A DNA stretch of 64,000 nt from Plotosus lineatus (GCA_024760905.1 CM045729.1:10744580-10808579), one strand, 5' to 3'. Shown: positions 34,801 through 47,705, numbered from the stretch's first letter. A program made the numbers and translations. Notes: generated by a model from the letters alone, not told the origin.

Positions 34801-36119
34801 AGGTTAATCCACAGCCGCCTGTGACAGCGAGACCTTGGGAGCCAACTGGCTGAGCTCTCATGGGAGGGAGGGACAGCATACACTCACTTCACTGTCACTC
34901 AGAGCGATCTCCAGCCAATCGTAGGCGTCTGTGAACTCATTCATTAGAGGGGTCGAATAGCGCTTTCCCTCTGAGTGTGTTGGACCGCAACTGAAATACT
35001 CAGCGCAACAGTTCAAACAGAGGCAGGTGGTTAGCATTGTATATCACGGAGGGGGTGTGCGCATGATTTCACCCCTCCCTGGTCGATGATAGGGAAGGCA
35101 ATACCTGATGGGTGGGAATTGGATACGAATAAATTTCGGAGCAAAATGGGGGTGAAATCAAAATAGGATCATCACTGAGATTCGCTAAGAGTATGTTCCT
35201 CATTCCTTCATTTTCTAACCAGCTTAACAGTAATAAGGGCAACAGAGAGGCTGGCCACCACAGGGCCAACACACACACCGAGGGGTAATTTGGAACCGCC
35301 AATTAGACAACTGTGCATATTTTTGGAAAGCGGAAAGACACTGGACAATCTGGAAGAAACCCGTGCAAGCATGGGAAGAACATGCAAACACCACGTAGAA
35401 ACGCCCCGAGCCCAAGAGGCAAACCCAGGACATTCTTGCTGTGAGGTGGACATGCTGACCACTGCCGTGCTGCCTATTTTAGCCTTAAGTTGCTGAATCC
35501 TATTCGGGTTGCGGATCGATCTCAGCACACACTTGGCCAAGATCGGGTACACCCTGAATAGCTCACCAGACCATCACAGAGCCAACAGATACACAACCAC
35601 TGACACGCTCACACCCCGGGGCAATCTGGAACAGAGAGTTAGCCTAATGTGCATGTCTTTGGACTTTGGGAGGAAACCAGAGTACCCAGAGGAAACCCAC
35701 ACAAGCACAGGAAGTCCAAACTCCTCAAAGTCTCGGGACTTGAACCCCAGGACCTTCTGGCTTTGAGAGAGATCTGCTGATCATTATGCCGTCACCTCCA
35801 GTCATGTTCAGAATAATCGCAGTGTGATTAAAAAGTGAAAAAAGCTAAAATGCTGATAATCGCTTTTATTTCCCTCCATGCGCACAAATGCATCGGGACC
35901 ACGACACTTTCGATTCCAAATCAAAACATGAAGAAAAATACATCAAATTTGTGTTTATTTCTTTAAGGAAACTGAAGAGGTGAATATAAGACTGTTAAAA
36001 AATATCAGTGTCTGTTTCTTCTCTACAAACTCAAACCTTCAGTGTATAAACTGAAAAATGGTTTAAGATTTTTTTGAATCTCTGAACTAATTTTAATTTG
36101 TATAAACAGTTTCTGAGCG
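34801..36119. repeat. Spacer with dispersed repeats, unit 2
   Basis: Orthologous to 4441-5130 but with about 640 bp (about 35512-36147) absent from unit 1, including a second copy of the 'ggaggaaacc' repeat at 35540-35770. No gene is supported. Confidence 0.5.
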
Positions 36120-36730
36120 CTGCTGCACATCTGGGTTGTGGAGTCACCAACTTCTGTTACCTGTGAGCAGGTGTTCCAGCCCAGGATGACCAGACCGCAT
36201 TCTTCTGGATTTCTTGGTTTTGCCTCAGAAGCTGCAGTTCTGATGTCAATCCACAAATTTTCTATTGGATGAAGGTCTGGGGTTCAGACAGCATCAATCT
36301 TGTTGCTCTGGATCCGAGATGTTTCCGTTTACTGGTGTGTTTGGGGTCATTGTCTTGTTGGAACCCATTTCAAGAGCATTTCCTGTTCACCATGAGGCAG
36401 TACGACCTCTTCAGGTGTTCTGATGGATTCAAACTGATCCATGATCCCTGGGATGTGATAAATAGGCCTGACACCGTAGTATGAGAAACATCCCCATATC
36501 ACGGTGCTGGTGCCACCAGGCTTCACTGTCCTCATAGTGTACTGTGGCTTGAATTCAGTGCTTGGTGTCATCTCGGGGCCACGAGGACCAAAAAGAATAA
36601 TCTTTCTTTCATCAGTCCACAGAATGTCGCTCCGGTTCTCTTTATTCCAGTCAATGTGCTCTTTGGTGAATTGGAACTTCTTCACGTCTTTTTTTCAGCA
36701 GTGGGACGTTGCGGGGCTTCCTGCCGATAG
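36120..36730 (-). pseudogene. Tc1-like transposase relic, unit 2 (empty site for Gypsy-1)
   Basis: The minus strand reads FTKEHIDWNKENRSDILWTDERK (first catalytic Asp region), GCFSYYGVRPIYHIPGIMDQFE and, after frame changes, NLWIDIRTAASEAKPRNPEECGL and LGWNTCSQVTEV. It is the most complete copy of this relic in the window, but with stops and missing segments. The site at 36212-36220 is uninterrupted here and carries Gypsy-1 in unit 1. Confidence 0.82.
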
Positions 36731-38070
36731 CTAGACTTCACATAGGCGTCTTCCAACTGGAACAGGACCACAGGTCATTTTAGACCTTCTCTGATCTTCC
36801 TGGAGCTGATTGGTCGCTGAGTCATTGCCATTTTAGTTCTTTTATCCATTCCAATGTTTTTTCTTCCACATCTTTCAGGGTTTGGTGCCATTTTAAATAA
36901 TTTGGATCACTTTATCTGAGCAGCCGATCATTCTCTGCTCTTTAAGTTTTCATCTCTCCAATCAACTTTTTAATCAAGGTACGCTGTTCTTCTGAACAAT
37001 GTCTTATGAACAATGTCTGGAACGACCCATTTTGCTCAGAATTTCTGAGAGAAATGTTTATAACCAGCAGGTACATTTCCCGCCTTCCGTCCTTAAATAA
37101 TGACAATGATTGGCTCCTGTTTTTTAAAGAATGAATGACATCACCGATTGAACTCCATACTGATATTATTTTGAACACGCCCCTTTCAATTAATGATTCA
37201 ATTACACAAAATCAGCAGTATGCGGGTCAGGACTGTTGGTTCTGTTGGATTCTATTACTCTACTACACCTGACTGATATTATTTTGAACACGACTGTAGT
37301 TCATTACGAAGAAACTCTTCTGAATGATGTCACAGCTTTATGTTTGTCTGTTATAACGCACTGACACTGGAGACTCCTTCCATTATTCGGAAGAAGAGTC
37401 GATATTCCATTCCAGAGACTCCTTCCATTATTCGGCACCAGAAAAGTAGATATTGATGCTCGATTGTTTTCTCAGACACCTGCGAAAGTAGAAAGAGCTG
37501 CATTGAGCTGCATTCTCATTTTCAGTGTCGTGTGAAAAGAGTGTGGTGACATGCAATGCAATCACTGGGGTGCGTCTGCACAATTTAAATAAAGAGGAAA
37601 AAAAACAGAGAAAGATGACATGCAATTTAATAACATCCTGTTCTATTTTTATATTAAATCTAATTAAAATACATTACTGATCACAGGGCAGTGGAAGCTG
37701 GTGGTAATTTGCTGGATCACTCATCCCAAGGTTGGGGGTTCAAGCCCCACTCGCCACGGGTTGTCACTGTCCCCCCAGTGCAGATAACTGGGTTATCAAA
37801 GGCCGACCATGTCTCTCACTGTCTCTGGTGAGAGGTTCATGTAAAAGAACCATTGCTGACTTTTAATAATTTTAATCCACATATTACACAGTTTCGCACG
37901 TTTGATTTGGCAGAGGTTTTTACGTCGGATGCCCTTCCTGTCACAACCCTTTTTTGCAAAGGAGAGAAACACGCTGACGACTTTGCAGCTACTCTGCAGG
38001 TGGGTTATTATATATCATATTAGATATATTATATATGATTAATCACTGCACCACCATGCTGCCCTCCCAA

Positions 38071-38112
<42 letters not shown>

Positions 38113-38405
38113 GTTGTTGTTGTTGTTTATTTATTCTTTTTTATTTTGTTTTTGTTGTCATGTAACAGTCTCTAAGATCAATAAGTTTAAAACACTGACT
38201 CATTTCCCAAGCCATTTAATAATAGAGGCGATGTTCGCAGGGAGGCTGGAGCCTATCTCAGCCGACACTTAGCGGGGTACCCAAGTCCATCACAGAGAGA
38301 AGCTGAAACTTCAAAGTCAGAAATGTAAACTTGGCTCCATCTGCTGTATGATTTGAAACACTGCAAGTATTTTGACATTTTTTCGTTTCATATTTTGGAG
38401 GAGAT

Positions 38406-38442
<37 letters not shown>

Positions 38443-38880
38443 ATGTTGAAAGACTGAATTTCTCAGTAACACACTTTCTCAATTTCTGAACCACTCACTC
38501 CTACACTTGGTGTATTTTTTTTAAATCATTTTAATTCCATCCTGTAGTTTATTTGTTTGTGGAAGTCCTGAAAACCAAGGTTGTGGAAAAAGTCTGCTGG
38601 AGACATTTTACTTTAATATCACATGATTTTAATTTAACAAATCTTTATTTCAACAGAACATTTCATTATTTTATATTATTTTGAGAACTCAGAATAAAAT
38701 TCTGTCAATATTTCCAGTTTTTATTTTATTTTGATTTCACAGACGAAGTGAGTCGGAATGACGTCACAAAACTTCAAAAACGTTTCACAATGAAGTGTTC
38801 AGTGCTTTTGTAAAACAAACATTCACAAAGAATAAACTTTTTATCTTCAATATTTCATTCACTGAAATAAAACAAAACAA
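36731..38880. repeat. Spacer: Tc1 flank, SINE and microsatellites, unit 2
   Basis: 36731-37260 continues the sequence around the Tc1 relic. 37683-37997 holds a family-1 SINE whose tail is in inverted orientation relative to its head. (TTA)n and (GTT)n lie at about 38074-38126 and (GT)n at 38407-38440. The interval from about 38640 is finTRIM 3' flank with a minus-strand AATAAA near 38645. No gene. Confidence 0.55.
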
Positions 38881-38901
38881 GCTCCGACTGATCTGATTCG
38901 C

Positions 38902-40235
38902 TTACAGAGACTGAAGTGGGCGGAGCTTTAGAGGAGATTCTTCACCAACAACCCAGAGGAATGGCAGTAATGTACCAGTGAATGTGTGTGTGAAAGTGTG
39001 GAGGTGTTTGTTAGTGAGCGGGTCGGAGAAGGACAGTTTTCCTCTGTCCCAGTCCAACTGGACTCTGATCCTCTGGAGTTTCTGTGATACTGAGAGGAGA
39101 GTCTCTGGCTGTGGTGTAGAACCTGCTGCATATTCACCATCAAAATACCCCACATACCAGATTCCACTGCTGGAGAATATCCACCCCTTCCTCTGAGCAG
39201 ATTCTCTCATCACACCCACATTCCACCATGTACAGTCTCCAACATCAACATCCCAGCAGTGAGTCCCTGAGTTAAAACCCTCAGAGCCCAGAATACAGAA
39301 ATTATTATTAAATCTCTCTGGATTATCAGGAAGTTTCTGTTTCTCATCACTGAGTCTCACACTGGTCAGATCATCAGATACAATGAGGTTCGGATGAGCG
39401 GTGTTGGGGTCCAGAGTTACAGGTACTGAAAACACACACACACACACACAAATAAGAGAAAATAGAAACTCTGTAAGAAACTCTGAAGCTTGAAGTCTCT
39501 GCTGCGCTCCGTTGGTTCCTCGGTGTCTCTGCTCAATACAAACACTGAACGGAGAAAGTTTTTCTTGAATGAATGAGCCACAGTCTGATCTTCAACTTTC
39601 AAAATAAACTGTCGACTGCATCCAGAGGAACATAATTAAACACGAACACTTTTATTTTAATAATAATAATAATAATAATAATATCACACAAATTCTCCCA
39701 CTTTTTGAAATATAAAAAGTTCTGCTGCTTCGAGACCACCTCACTGCTGATGCTGCTGCGACCTGAACCCGGATGAAGCAGATGATGATGATTATGATAA
39801 CAATACATACATTTTTTACACAAGAGAGCTTTGAGAGATTTCCTTTCAGCTTTTTCTCTTTCTCAGGGGCCGCAACACCCAATGATTAGCACGTTTGATT
39901 TGGTTCATAGGTTTTTACAGAAACACGCGAACGGCTTTGCAGCTCCTCTTGACGAAAGTCAGCAATGGTTCTTTTACATGAACCTCTCACCATAGACAGT
40001 CAGAGACATGGCCCGCCTTTGATAATCCAGTTACTGCACTGGTGACATTTTTTACACCAATTGATTGAAATAAAATAAGGAAAAACTTATTTTAGCTTCA
40101 AATCATTCCCAACAAAAACCGTATGCGTAATTGAATGCACCACAGTGGACACGAACCAAAGGATTTCAAAATAAAAGTTCAACTGGATTAACCGATGTTG
40201 CATGAAATGTAAACAGATTTATTAACCGTAGAATG

Positions 40236-40289
<54 letters not shown>

Positions 40290-40438
40290 GAATAATAATA
40301 ATAATAATAATAACAATCAAAACAAAATCAAAACAACAACAATAATAGTAATTTAAATTTGTAATACACAAATAAATGCTTCATTGCAGTGTATTAGAAA
40401 ACAGAAAGCAGTTTAAGGAATTGAAATTATTAATTGTG

Positions 40439-40495
<57 letters not shown>

Positions 40496-41846
40496 GATAG
40501 AATGAATGAGAAAAATTGGTACATTCAGTTGCTTACCGTATTGTACAGTGTCCTGCATCTTCTCGCAGACTCTGAACTTCAGGTTGCTCAGATGCTTTGC
40601 CACATGGACCAGTGCTCCTGAAAGCTCCTCTGGATGCTGCAGTGTGCACTGGGCTCTGGAAACACATTTGGGAGTCAGTGCTGCTGTGGGTTTGGATTCA
40701 GAAACACAGAGAATGAGAGAGACAGGAAGAACATCACTCACCTTTTCACTGTGGCCTTGTAGTTCTGTAAAACAACAAAGTAAATATCAGTGGATATGAT
40801 TGACATTTTTACACCAATGGAATGTGGCGTTTCTGATGATGGAAACAAGTTTTACTTTCTCACAGTATAAATACTGAATAAATGATCCTCACTTGTAAGA
40901 ACGAGACGTCTTCAGCTCTCATCTCATCTTCTATGGCTCTGATTGTCTCTGAAAGAGATGAAATGTCTCTGTTCAGCTTCTCCATCTTCTCCTTCATCAT
41001 CTGACTCTTCTGCTCCTCTTCCTCTCTCAGTGCAGTGATCCTGACTGTCTCTTCATCTCGTAGAAACCGGTGAAGCTTCTCAAACTCCTCCTTAATCTGA
41101 CGCTCTGTGTGTTGGGCCTGAATCTGCAGTGAAGAGGAATTCAAATGAAATAGAATCCATTACGCAATGATGTAAAATATAATTATAATACCAAACCCAT
41201 GCTATTGATTCTGACCTTTATATGTTCTGCAGTCTGACTCCAGTTCAGTTTACAGTCTTTAAAGATCTTCAGTTTCTCCTGTAGGGGCTTCAGTGCAGTT
41301 TTGAGCTCCTCCTGAAACAAATCCACACACTGCATGGAGACTGTGTTTCAGATCTTATTTTACACATCGTTACCTCACACCACTGTTTATTAGGAAGATT
41401 TAACTGTACAATGTTCAGCGTGAGGTTTTATAATATACATTATTTACCTTACAGTCTGTTACTGCCTCATCAATGGGGCAGAATTTGTGGTTGGTGTGTT
41501 TTCTTGAATCCCGACACACCACACACACCGGCTGTTGATCGTCCAGACAGAAGAGTTTGAATTTCTCACTGTGCAGACTGCAGACTGTTTCAGACCCTGA
41601 TGAAGATCTCTGACTTCTCTCCTGTACAAAAGTCTCACACAGGTTCTTTAAGGCCAGATTGATGGGAGGAGAATCCATGGGCGACTTCCCCCTACAAACG
41701 GGACATTCTCTGGATCCTTTGGTCTCCCAGAACTTCTGCAAACACACTTTACACACACTGTGACTGCAGCCCAGAACAACAGGATCCTTGAAGATTTCAC
41801 AGCACACAGGACAGGAGAAATCCTCCTCTGAGAACTTAGAAGCCAT
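38902..41846 (-). CDS. finTRIM-like RING E3 ligase, intact, six exons
   Basis: Exons 41846-41448, 41311-41216 (96 bp), 41123-40893 (231 bp), 40764-40742 (23 bp), 40655-40537 (119 bp) and 39425-38902 join in phase to 1,392 bp, 463 residues plus stop, with GT-AG introns. Order: RING (CPVCCEIF to CPVC, residues about 10-45), B-box (CSLHSEK...[13 protein letters not shown], about 80-120), coiled coil ([15 protein letters not shown]), PRY-SPRY ([32 protein letters not shown]). The 96/231/23-bp exons are typical of fish TRIM genes. FinTRIMs are RING ubiquitin ligases expanded in fish and often induced by virus or interferon; an ISRE-like word lies 42 bp upstream. The start is the ATG before ASKFSEED; the in-frame upstream codon at 41879 is TTG. 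The exact subfamily is uncertain. Confidence 0.88.
39840..40045 (-). repeat. Reversed family-1 SINE in finTRIM intron, unit 2
   Basis: Orthologue of 19905-20155, with an internal deletion near 39918. Confidence 0.65.
40238..40493. repeat. (TTA)n/(ATA)n and (CA)n microsatellites in finTRIM intron
   Basis: TTA run 40238-40289 followed by a short ATA run to 40312, and (CA)n at 40442-40493. Equivalent to 20341-20445 and 20597-20628. Confidence 0.92.
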
Positions 41847-41887
41847 TTTATTTTGCTGTTGTTGTTCTTTCCAGTCCAAATGTTCAG

Positions 41888-41904
41888 AGTTTCACTTTCA
41901 CTTT
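41888..41904 (-). promoter_or_regulatory. ISRE-like element upstream of intact finTRIM
   Basis: Minus-strand AAAGTGAAAGTGAAACT fits GAAANNGAAACT, about 42 bp before the ATG. The word is unchanged in the pseudogene copy. A possible non-coding exon further upstream (donor near 42048) leaves open whether this lies in the promoter or a first intron. Confidence 0.62.
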
Positions 41905-42539
41905 GATTAAAAGAAATTGCAGCCTGATTTCAGGTTTCTTTAAAGTTAAACACACGACTTTGTCGATCCAGTTATTAATCACTTCTTCTCACAGTGCTGA
42001 GAATGAGACTCAGATTTCTCCATAAACCGAGAATAAAACAAAACTCACCAGAGCAGAACACTGCAGGCTGGTTATGGAGGACTGTGGTCGTCTCAGACTC
42101 CACACTTCCTGAATAGGAAGAGTTTTAGAGAGACTTTTAGAGAGAATGCTGTTCCCAACATTCACAGTCACTGAATGTCACAAAATGACATTCGTCAGAA
42201 AAGTTGTAAATCCAAAATCTGCTTAGCTCATTAGCATTCACCACACGAAGAGGTAGCCAAAAGTCTGTGTAAATAAATAAACAACTGCACTTATTACACT
42301 TGTGTCTGTTACGTTGGGGTAATGGACAATATAGCAATGTACATCAGTCTCCTGTAGATGAAAGCAAAGGAGAAATATGTGAGAAAAGAACATTGATAAG
42401 AAAAATATGAATTATCAACAAAGGAGTCATTGCAGTTTTCCCTGCCTGACTCGCAATGGTTCCTTAAAATCTCTCTAATCACAGACAGTGAGAGGTGTGG
42501 CTGGCCTTTGACCATCCAGTTTGCTGCACTGTGTGTTTG

Positions 42540-42569
42540 TGTGTGTGCGTGTGTGTGTGTGTGCGTGTG

Positions 42570-42604
<35 letters not shown>
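42540..42604. repeat. (GT)n microsatellite with GC interruptions
   Basis: GT run containing several GCGT variants. The unit 1 version (22662-22711) is pure. Confidence 0.95.
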
Positions 42605-42679
42605 TGGGGGGGGTGTTAGCAATGACAATTCAGTGATGAGACTTCAGTGTTATATCACTGTGGAACCAACATCTGAATA

Positions 42680-44890
42680 AACAACAGTTTGGTTTCATGC
42701 CAAGAAAGAGCACCACAGATGCAGTGTTTGCCTTGAGAATGTGAAGAGAAGTACAGAGAAGGTCAGAAGGAGCTGCATTGTGCCTTTGTGGATCTGGAGA
42801 AAGCATATGACAGGGTGCCGAGAGAGGAACTGTGGTATTGTATGAGGAAGTCTGGAGTGGCAGAGAAGTAGATAAGATAAGATAAGATACAGCTTTATTA
42901 ATCTCACAATGGAGAAATTCACTGTTACAGGCTCTTGAGGTACTATCAGTAGGGGGTGCAAAAATAGATACAAGTACGAACATACACACATACATATATA
43001 TTATATAAGTAAATAAATAAATAGATACATAAATAGTATAAATTACTAAACAATAAAAGAAAAGAATGGAGCAACTTTATAGACTGGCCTATATTAAAGT
43101 GTAATGTATCTGAGTGCAGAGTAGATGGGTTGATATGGTTCACAGTCAGTGGGGTAGATGTGGTTGATTAAAGTCCATGGGGTTTTTATTGCACATAACC
43201 GGTATTTTCACAGACAGTTACAAAGTGGCGTTGTACAGTCTGATAGCGGTGGGAATGAACGACCTGCGGTAGCGCTCCTTCCTGCACTGAGGATGCCTCA
43301 GTCGTACACTGAAGGAGCTGCTTAGCTCCTCGACAGTCTGGTGCAGTGGGTGAGAGCTGTTGGACAGGATGGATGTGAGCTTTGCTACCATCCTCCTCTC
43401 ACTCACCTCCTCCACAGAGTCCAGTGGGCAGCCGAGGACAGAGCTGGCCCTCCTGACCAGCTTGTTCAGTCTCTTTCTGTCCCGCTCTGTGCTGCCCGGG
43501 GCCCAGCAGATGGCAGCGTAGAGGATTGCAGAGGCTACCACAGAGTCATAAAATGTCCTGAGCAGAGGTCTGCATATGCCGAAGGACCCGAGTCTCCTCA
43601 GAAGGTGGAGGCGACTCTGGCCCTTCTTGTACAGGGCGTTGGTGTTGTGGGACCAGTCCAGTTTATTGTTAAGGTGAACACCCAGGTACTTGAAACTGTC
43701 CACTGTCTCAATGTCCTGTCCCTGGATGTTCACTAGTAAATGTGTGTGTGTGTGTGTTTGAGTGCTTCTCCTGAAGTCGACCACCATCTCCTTCGTCTTC
43801 CTAGTGTTCAAGCACAGGTGGTTGCGCTCACACCAGTCCACGAAGTCGACGATGACCGACCGGTACTCCAGCTCGTTCCCCTCTGACACACGGCCTACGA
43901 TGGCGGAGTCGTCCGAGAACTTCTTGTATGTATGTTAGAGTAGTGCAGGACATGTATGAGAGATGTAAGACAGCGGTGCGGTGTGCTGTCGGTGTGATAA
44001 AAAAGTTCAAGGTGGAGGTGGGACTGCATCAAGGGTCAGCTCTGAGCCCCTTTTTGTTTGCTATGGTGATGGACAGGCTGACAGACGAGGTTACACAGGA
44101 ATCTCCATGGACTATATTGTTTTCAGATGACATTGTGATCTGCAGTGAGAGCAGAGAACAAGTGCAGGAAAATCTAGAGAGGTGGAGGTATACCCTGGAA
44201 AGGAGGGGAATGAAGATTAGCCTCAGTAAGATAGAATACATGTGTGTGAACGACAAGGTCCCATGAGGAACGGTGAGGTTACAGGGAGCAGAGATAAAGA
44301 AGGTGGAGGATTTAACGTTCTTAGGCTCAACAATCCAGAGGAATGGAGTGTGGAAAAGAGGTGAAGAAGCATGTGCAGGCAGGCTGGAATGGTTGGAGAA
44401 AAGTATCTGGTGTGATGTGAGAGGAGGGTATCAGCATGAATGAAAGGAAAAGTGCACAAGACAGTGATGAGGCCAGTGATGTTGTATGGTTTAGAAACAG
44501 TGGCCCTGGGGAAAAGACAGGAGGCTGAGCTGGAGGTAGCAGAGGTGAAATTGTTGAGGTTCTCTTTGGGAGTAACGAGGATGGATAAGATCAGGAATGA
44601 GTACATCAGAGGGACAGCACATGTTAGAGGTTTTGGAGACAAAGTCAGAGAGGCTAGATTGAGATGGTTTGGACATGTACAGAGGAGGGATAGTGAATAT
44701 ATTGGTAGTAGGATGCTGAGGTTGGAAATACCAGGTAGAAGGTCTAGAGGAAGACCAAAGAGAAATTGTATGGATGTGGTGAAGGAGGACATGAAGGTAG
44801 TTGGAGTAAGAGTAGAAGATATAGAGGATAGGGTAAGATTGAGGCAGATCATTTGCTATGGCGACCCCTGAAGGGAAAAGCCGAAAAGAA
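42680..44890 (+). pseudogene. RTE-like LINE RT fragment, unit 2, split by L2-like insertion
   Basis: Orthologue of 22785-23945. The left part (FVDLEKAYDRVPREELWY) ends at about 42870 and the right part resumes at about 43930 (YVRVVQDMYERCK, FADD-region altered to LFSDDIVICSES, then ...RWFGHVQRR). The intervening 1.06 kb is another LINE. Several frame breaks lie between 44260 and 44440. The terminus 'gggaaaagccgaaaagaag' is at about 44871-44890. Confidence 0.83.
42871..43929 (-). mobile_element. 5'-truncated L2/CR1-like LINE nested in RTE LINE
   Basis: On the minus strand it starts inside RT at KKFSDDSAIVGRV and stays open for about 230 codons (43889-43218) through the C-terminal RT domain (FKYLGVHLNNKLDWS, RTFYDSVVASAILYA, LRHPQCRKERYRRSF, IRLYNATL). 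A short 3' UTR ends in 'aataaagctgtatcttatcttatc', a (TATCT)n-type tail. The protein pattern matches fish L2/CR1-superfamily LINEs; I cannot exclude a Rex1/Babar assignment. A (GT/CA)n stretch interrupts near 43740. Any target duplication is only about 3 bp. Absent from unit 1. Confidence 0.78.
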
Positions 44891-45908
44891 GAAGGATTGG
44901 CTGAGTCAAAGTCCTGACCTGAACCCTATTGAGATGCTGTGGCATGACCTTAAAAAGGTTGTTCATCCCGGAAAACCATCAAAAGGTGGTTCAACCAGAT
45001 ATCAGGTTTAGCAGGCATTTACTTTTTCACACGGGCCCTTGTAGGTTCGGATTTTTTTTTTTCCATAAAAAAAATGCAATTGGCACTGAAAACTGCATGT
45101 AGTTTTTACTTGTGTTTTCTCTTTGTATAATATTTAGGTTTGCTTGATCTGAAATGGATGACGGTGACAAACATGCACAAAATGTCAGAAATTGGTCAGG
45201 GGGCGAAAACTTTGGCACAGCACTGTATGCGCTGCATTGAAAAGTCTGAACCCACCTTCTCCCTCAGTTGGAATGAGTAGTTGCGTCCAGACTTTAAAAG
45301 AAGACTGTGAAGCAACAACTGAAAATGTGATTGACCCAAGTGAAGCTTACGGTGCGAACCCACATCAAGCTGCTGCTCGCGAGCTCAGGCATTCATTCGA
45401 CACTTTCACATAGTCAGTGAGTCAACATCATCATTATTAAGAAAGATATTGTTTATTTATCAGGCTGTTCAAATCTTCAAAAGGAAATTGTAGATTTTAA
45501 AATAATAAAAATGAAATCATATTATTCTCCTGATGTGCCACGTGTTGATTAATGTCCATGCTCCAACTTTCCAAGCTAGTCATGTACTGTGGTGTCGAGG
45601 ATAATTATATCAAACTACACTGAATAATGAAAAGTTAACTGATTGCTTCCTTCTTAGACCAAGACGAAATATCTGGTTCCTGTTTGCCTCACCATGAAGA
45701 CAGGCAGCTCTGTGTTGCCATAAAAATCAAATAAAAAGTTTAGCCAGCCTCACGTGATATTGTAATGAACAGCATCCCCCTCTGTGGTATCTGAAGGGAG
45801 GATTAGGAGACTCTCCTCCCGAACTGGGAAATCCTTTGAAATAACTAAATATAGTCACTGAACTTGGCACTTGTCCTTGGGTAGGATGCCAGTTTTTCTC
45901 TAAAAATA
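44891..45908. other. Tc1 remnant and spacer, unit 2
   Basis: 44891-45010 keeps DWLSQSPDLNPIEML-type coding debris of the Tc1 C-terminus with an internal deletion. The remainder matches 24171-25065 and holds no gene. Confidence 0.5.
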
Positions 45909-46084
45909 TATGTTCTTCTTTTCCTTTCAGTTTTTCCCTTCAGGGGTCGCCACAGCGAATCATCTGCCTCCATCTCACCCTGACCTTTGCATCTTCTTCT
46001 CTTATACCAGCTACCTTCATGTCCCTCTGTCCGCAGGTAATCAGGACTGGGATCCACCGCAACCACCAGATCTCTCTGTGTGTA

Positions 46085-46155
<71 letters not shown>

Positions 46156-46207
46156 TGATCCCTCTGTCTGTAGTTATTCAGGACTGAGATCCACGGATCT
46201 TTCTGTG

Positions 46208-46276
<69 letters not shown>

Positions 46277-46571
46277 ATCCCTCACTGTCCGCGGTTAATG
46301 GGGACCGAGACATGTACATACATGTTTCTGTGCATCATATCAATAAATACATATTCAAAAATATAAATGCTTCTAATAACAATTAAAATATATATACACA
46401 CATACAGACGCGTGCACACTCAGATGTGCACCCCCCATAAAAATCTCGTTTTGTTGGATTGTTTTTTGTTTTTGTTTGTTTGAGGTTTTGCATAATTAGC
46501 CATTTTGTGTCATTTTTCTTAACTTTCTCATATTTTTTCTTTTTTTTTTTCAATATTTTTGAAAAACCTGC
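45909..46571. repeat. RTE LINE 3' end (minus) and TA/CA microsatellites, unit 2
   Basis: LINE 3' end at 45909-46025, (TA)n 46088-46152, (TA)n/(CA)n 46208-46268, then AT-rich spacer to the Gypsy-2 target site. Shorter than unit 1: the 25450-26130 block, including a SINE, is missing. Confidence 0.75.
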
Positions 46572-47693
46572 TGTAACACCAGCTTGATATAGCTGTGCTA
46601 GATTTTATACTAGGTTCTGGAGGAGTAAAATGAATTGTGGAGATTTGAATTTGAACAGCCGGCAGATTTATTACAATTAACAATACTACAAGAAACAGTG
46701 CAAACAATATTGTAGAACTTTCTTTACAAATTAAAAATAAAATAAAATAAGCTTAAATCTCTAAGGTTTGATTCGTGTGAACCCGGGAGTCTTTTCCAGG
46801 ATTGTGATCCGTTTGGGATAAAGGTGTTTTTATCTATTCTTATCTGGGATCCTGTGATTTGAAGTGGTTGGGTCTGTAGATCTACTCTCGCATCCAGAGA
46901 ACAGTTGGCCACACTGCTTCTGGATCCACCAAGAGTTCTCACTGGATTTGGCTCGCCATCCGTGTCCGAAACCAGCTTCCAGATCAAATCCAGATCCACT
47001 AAAAAAACCAGTCTGCACATGCAGTACAGACACAATGAATAAAATATTTAACAACAATAATTCCTAAATAAAATGACAAAAGTGCATGAAAGGCACTGAA
47101 TGGAATGTAATACAAAACAAAACAGCTTATCTGCACTACTTTAGTGCATTAGCAAAAGTGCTTTCAACAAAACATTTAGAAAAATAAAATGTAAGGTTCA
47201 TTTTGTGCACAGTACAATCTTTGTTATGTACTCCGACTGGTCTTAGCCTTTTAAAGACAAAAATAGTGCACACAGCTTTAAAAGTCACCACGTGTAAAGT
47301 TAGCATAGGTTCACCACGTGTAAAGTTAGCATAGGTTCTTAAACTAGCTTCATATTGCAATGACTCACCGGAGTTTCCAAGAAACAAACACTCTCCACCC
47401 GGTTTGATTCAGAGAGAACAAAACACATACAAGGCTCTGAAAAGCACACAAACTTAGTTAAACTTGTTAAAAGTTCACTTAATCACATTTTTTGATCGTT
47501 GACTCACTCGTGTCGCTTTTCGAGGGCTCTGTATGCGTCCTGCTCCTTACGCTCTCCTACACGCTCTGCTGGTCGCATGCAGCACGTGCCTATGACGCGC
47601 TCAAGGGGACTAGGAAACTAGTGCTTTCAGGGAGTGTTGGAAACTAGGGTTTTTTCCAATAAAATTAGTAACCATGTGTTTACCTGTGTTACA
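46572..47693 (-). repeat. Gypsy-2 3' LTR
   Basis: 1,122 bp, TGTAACA...TGTTACA in terminal inverted form. Contains a roughly 24-bp direct duplication at 47286-47336 ('caccacgtgtaaagttagca' twice) absent from Gypsy-1. Confidence 0.9.
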
Positions 47694-47705
47694 CCCTCCC
47701 CCCTT
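47694..47705 (-). promoter_or_regulatory. Polypurine tract of Gypsy-2
   Basis: Plus-strand ccctccccccttg is the complement of the same purine tract seen in Gypsy-1, directly abutting the 3' LTR. Confidence 0.88.
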
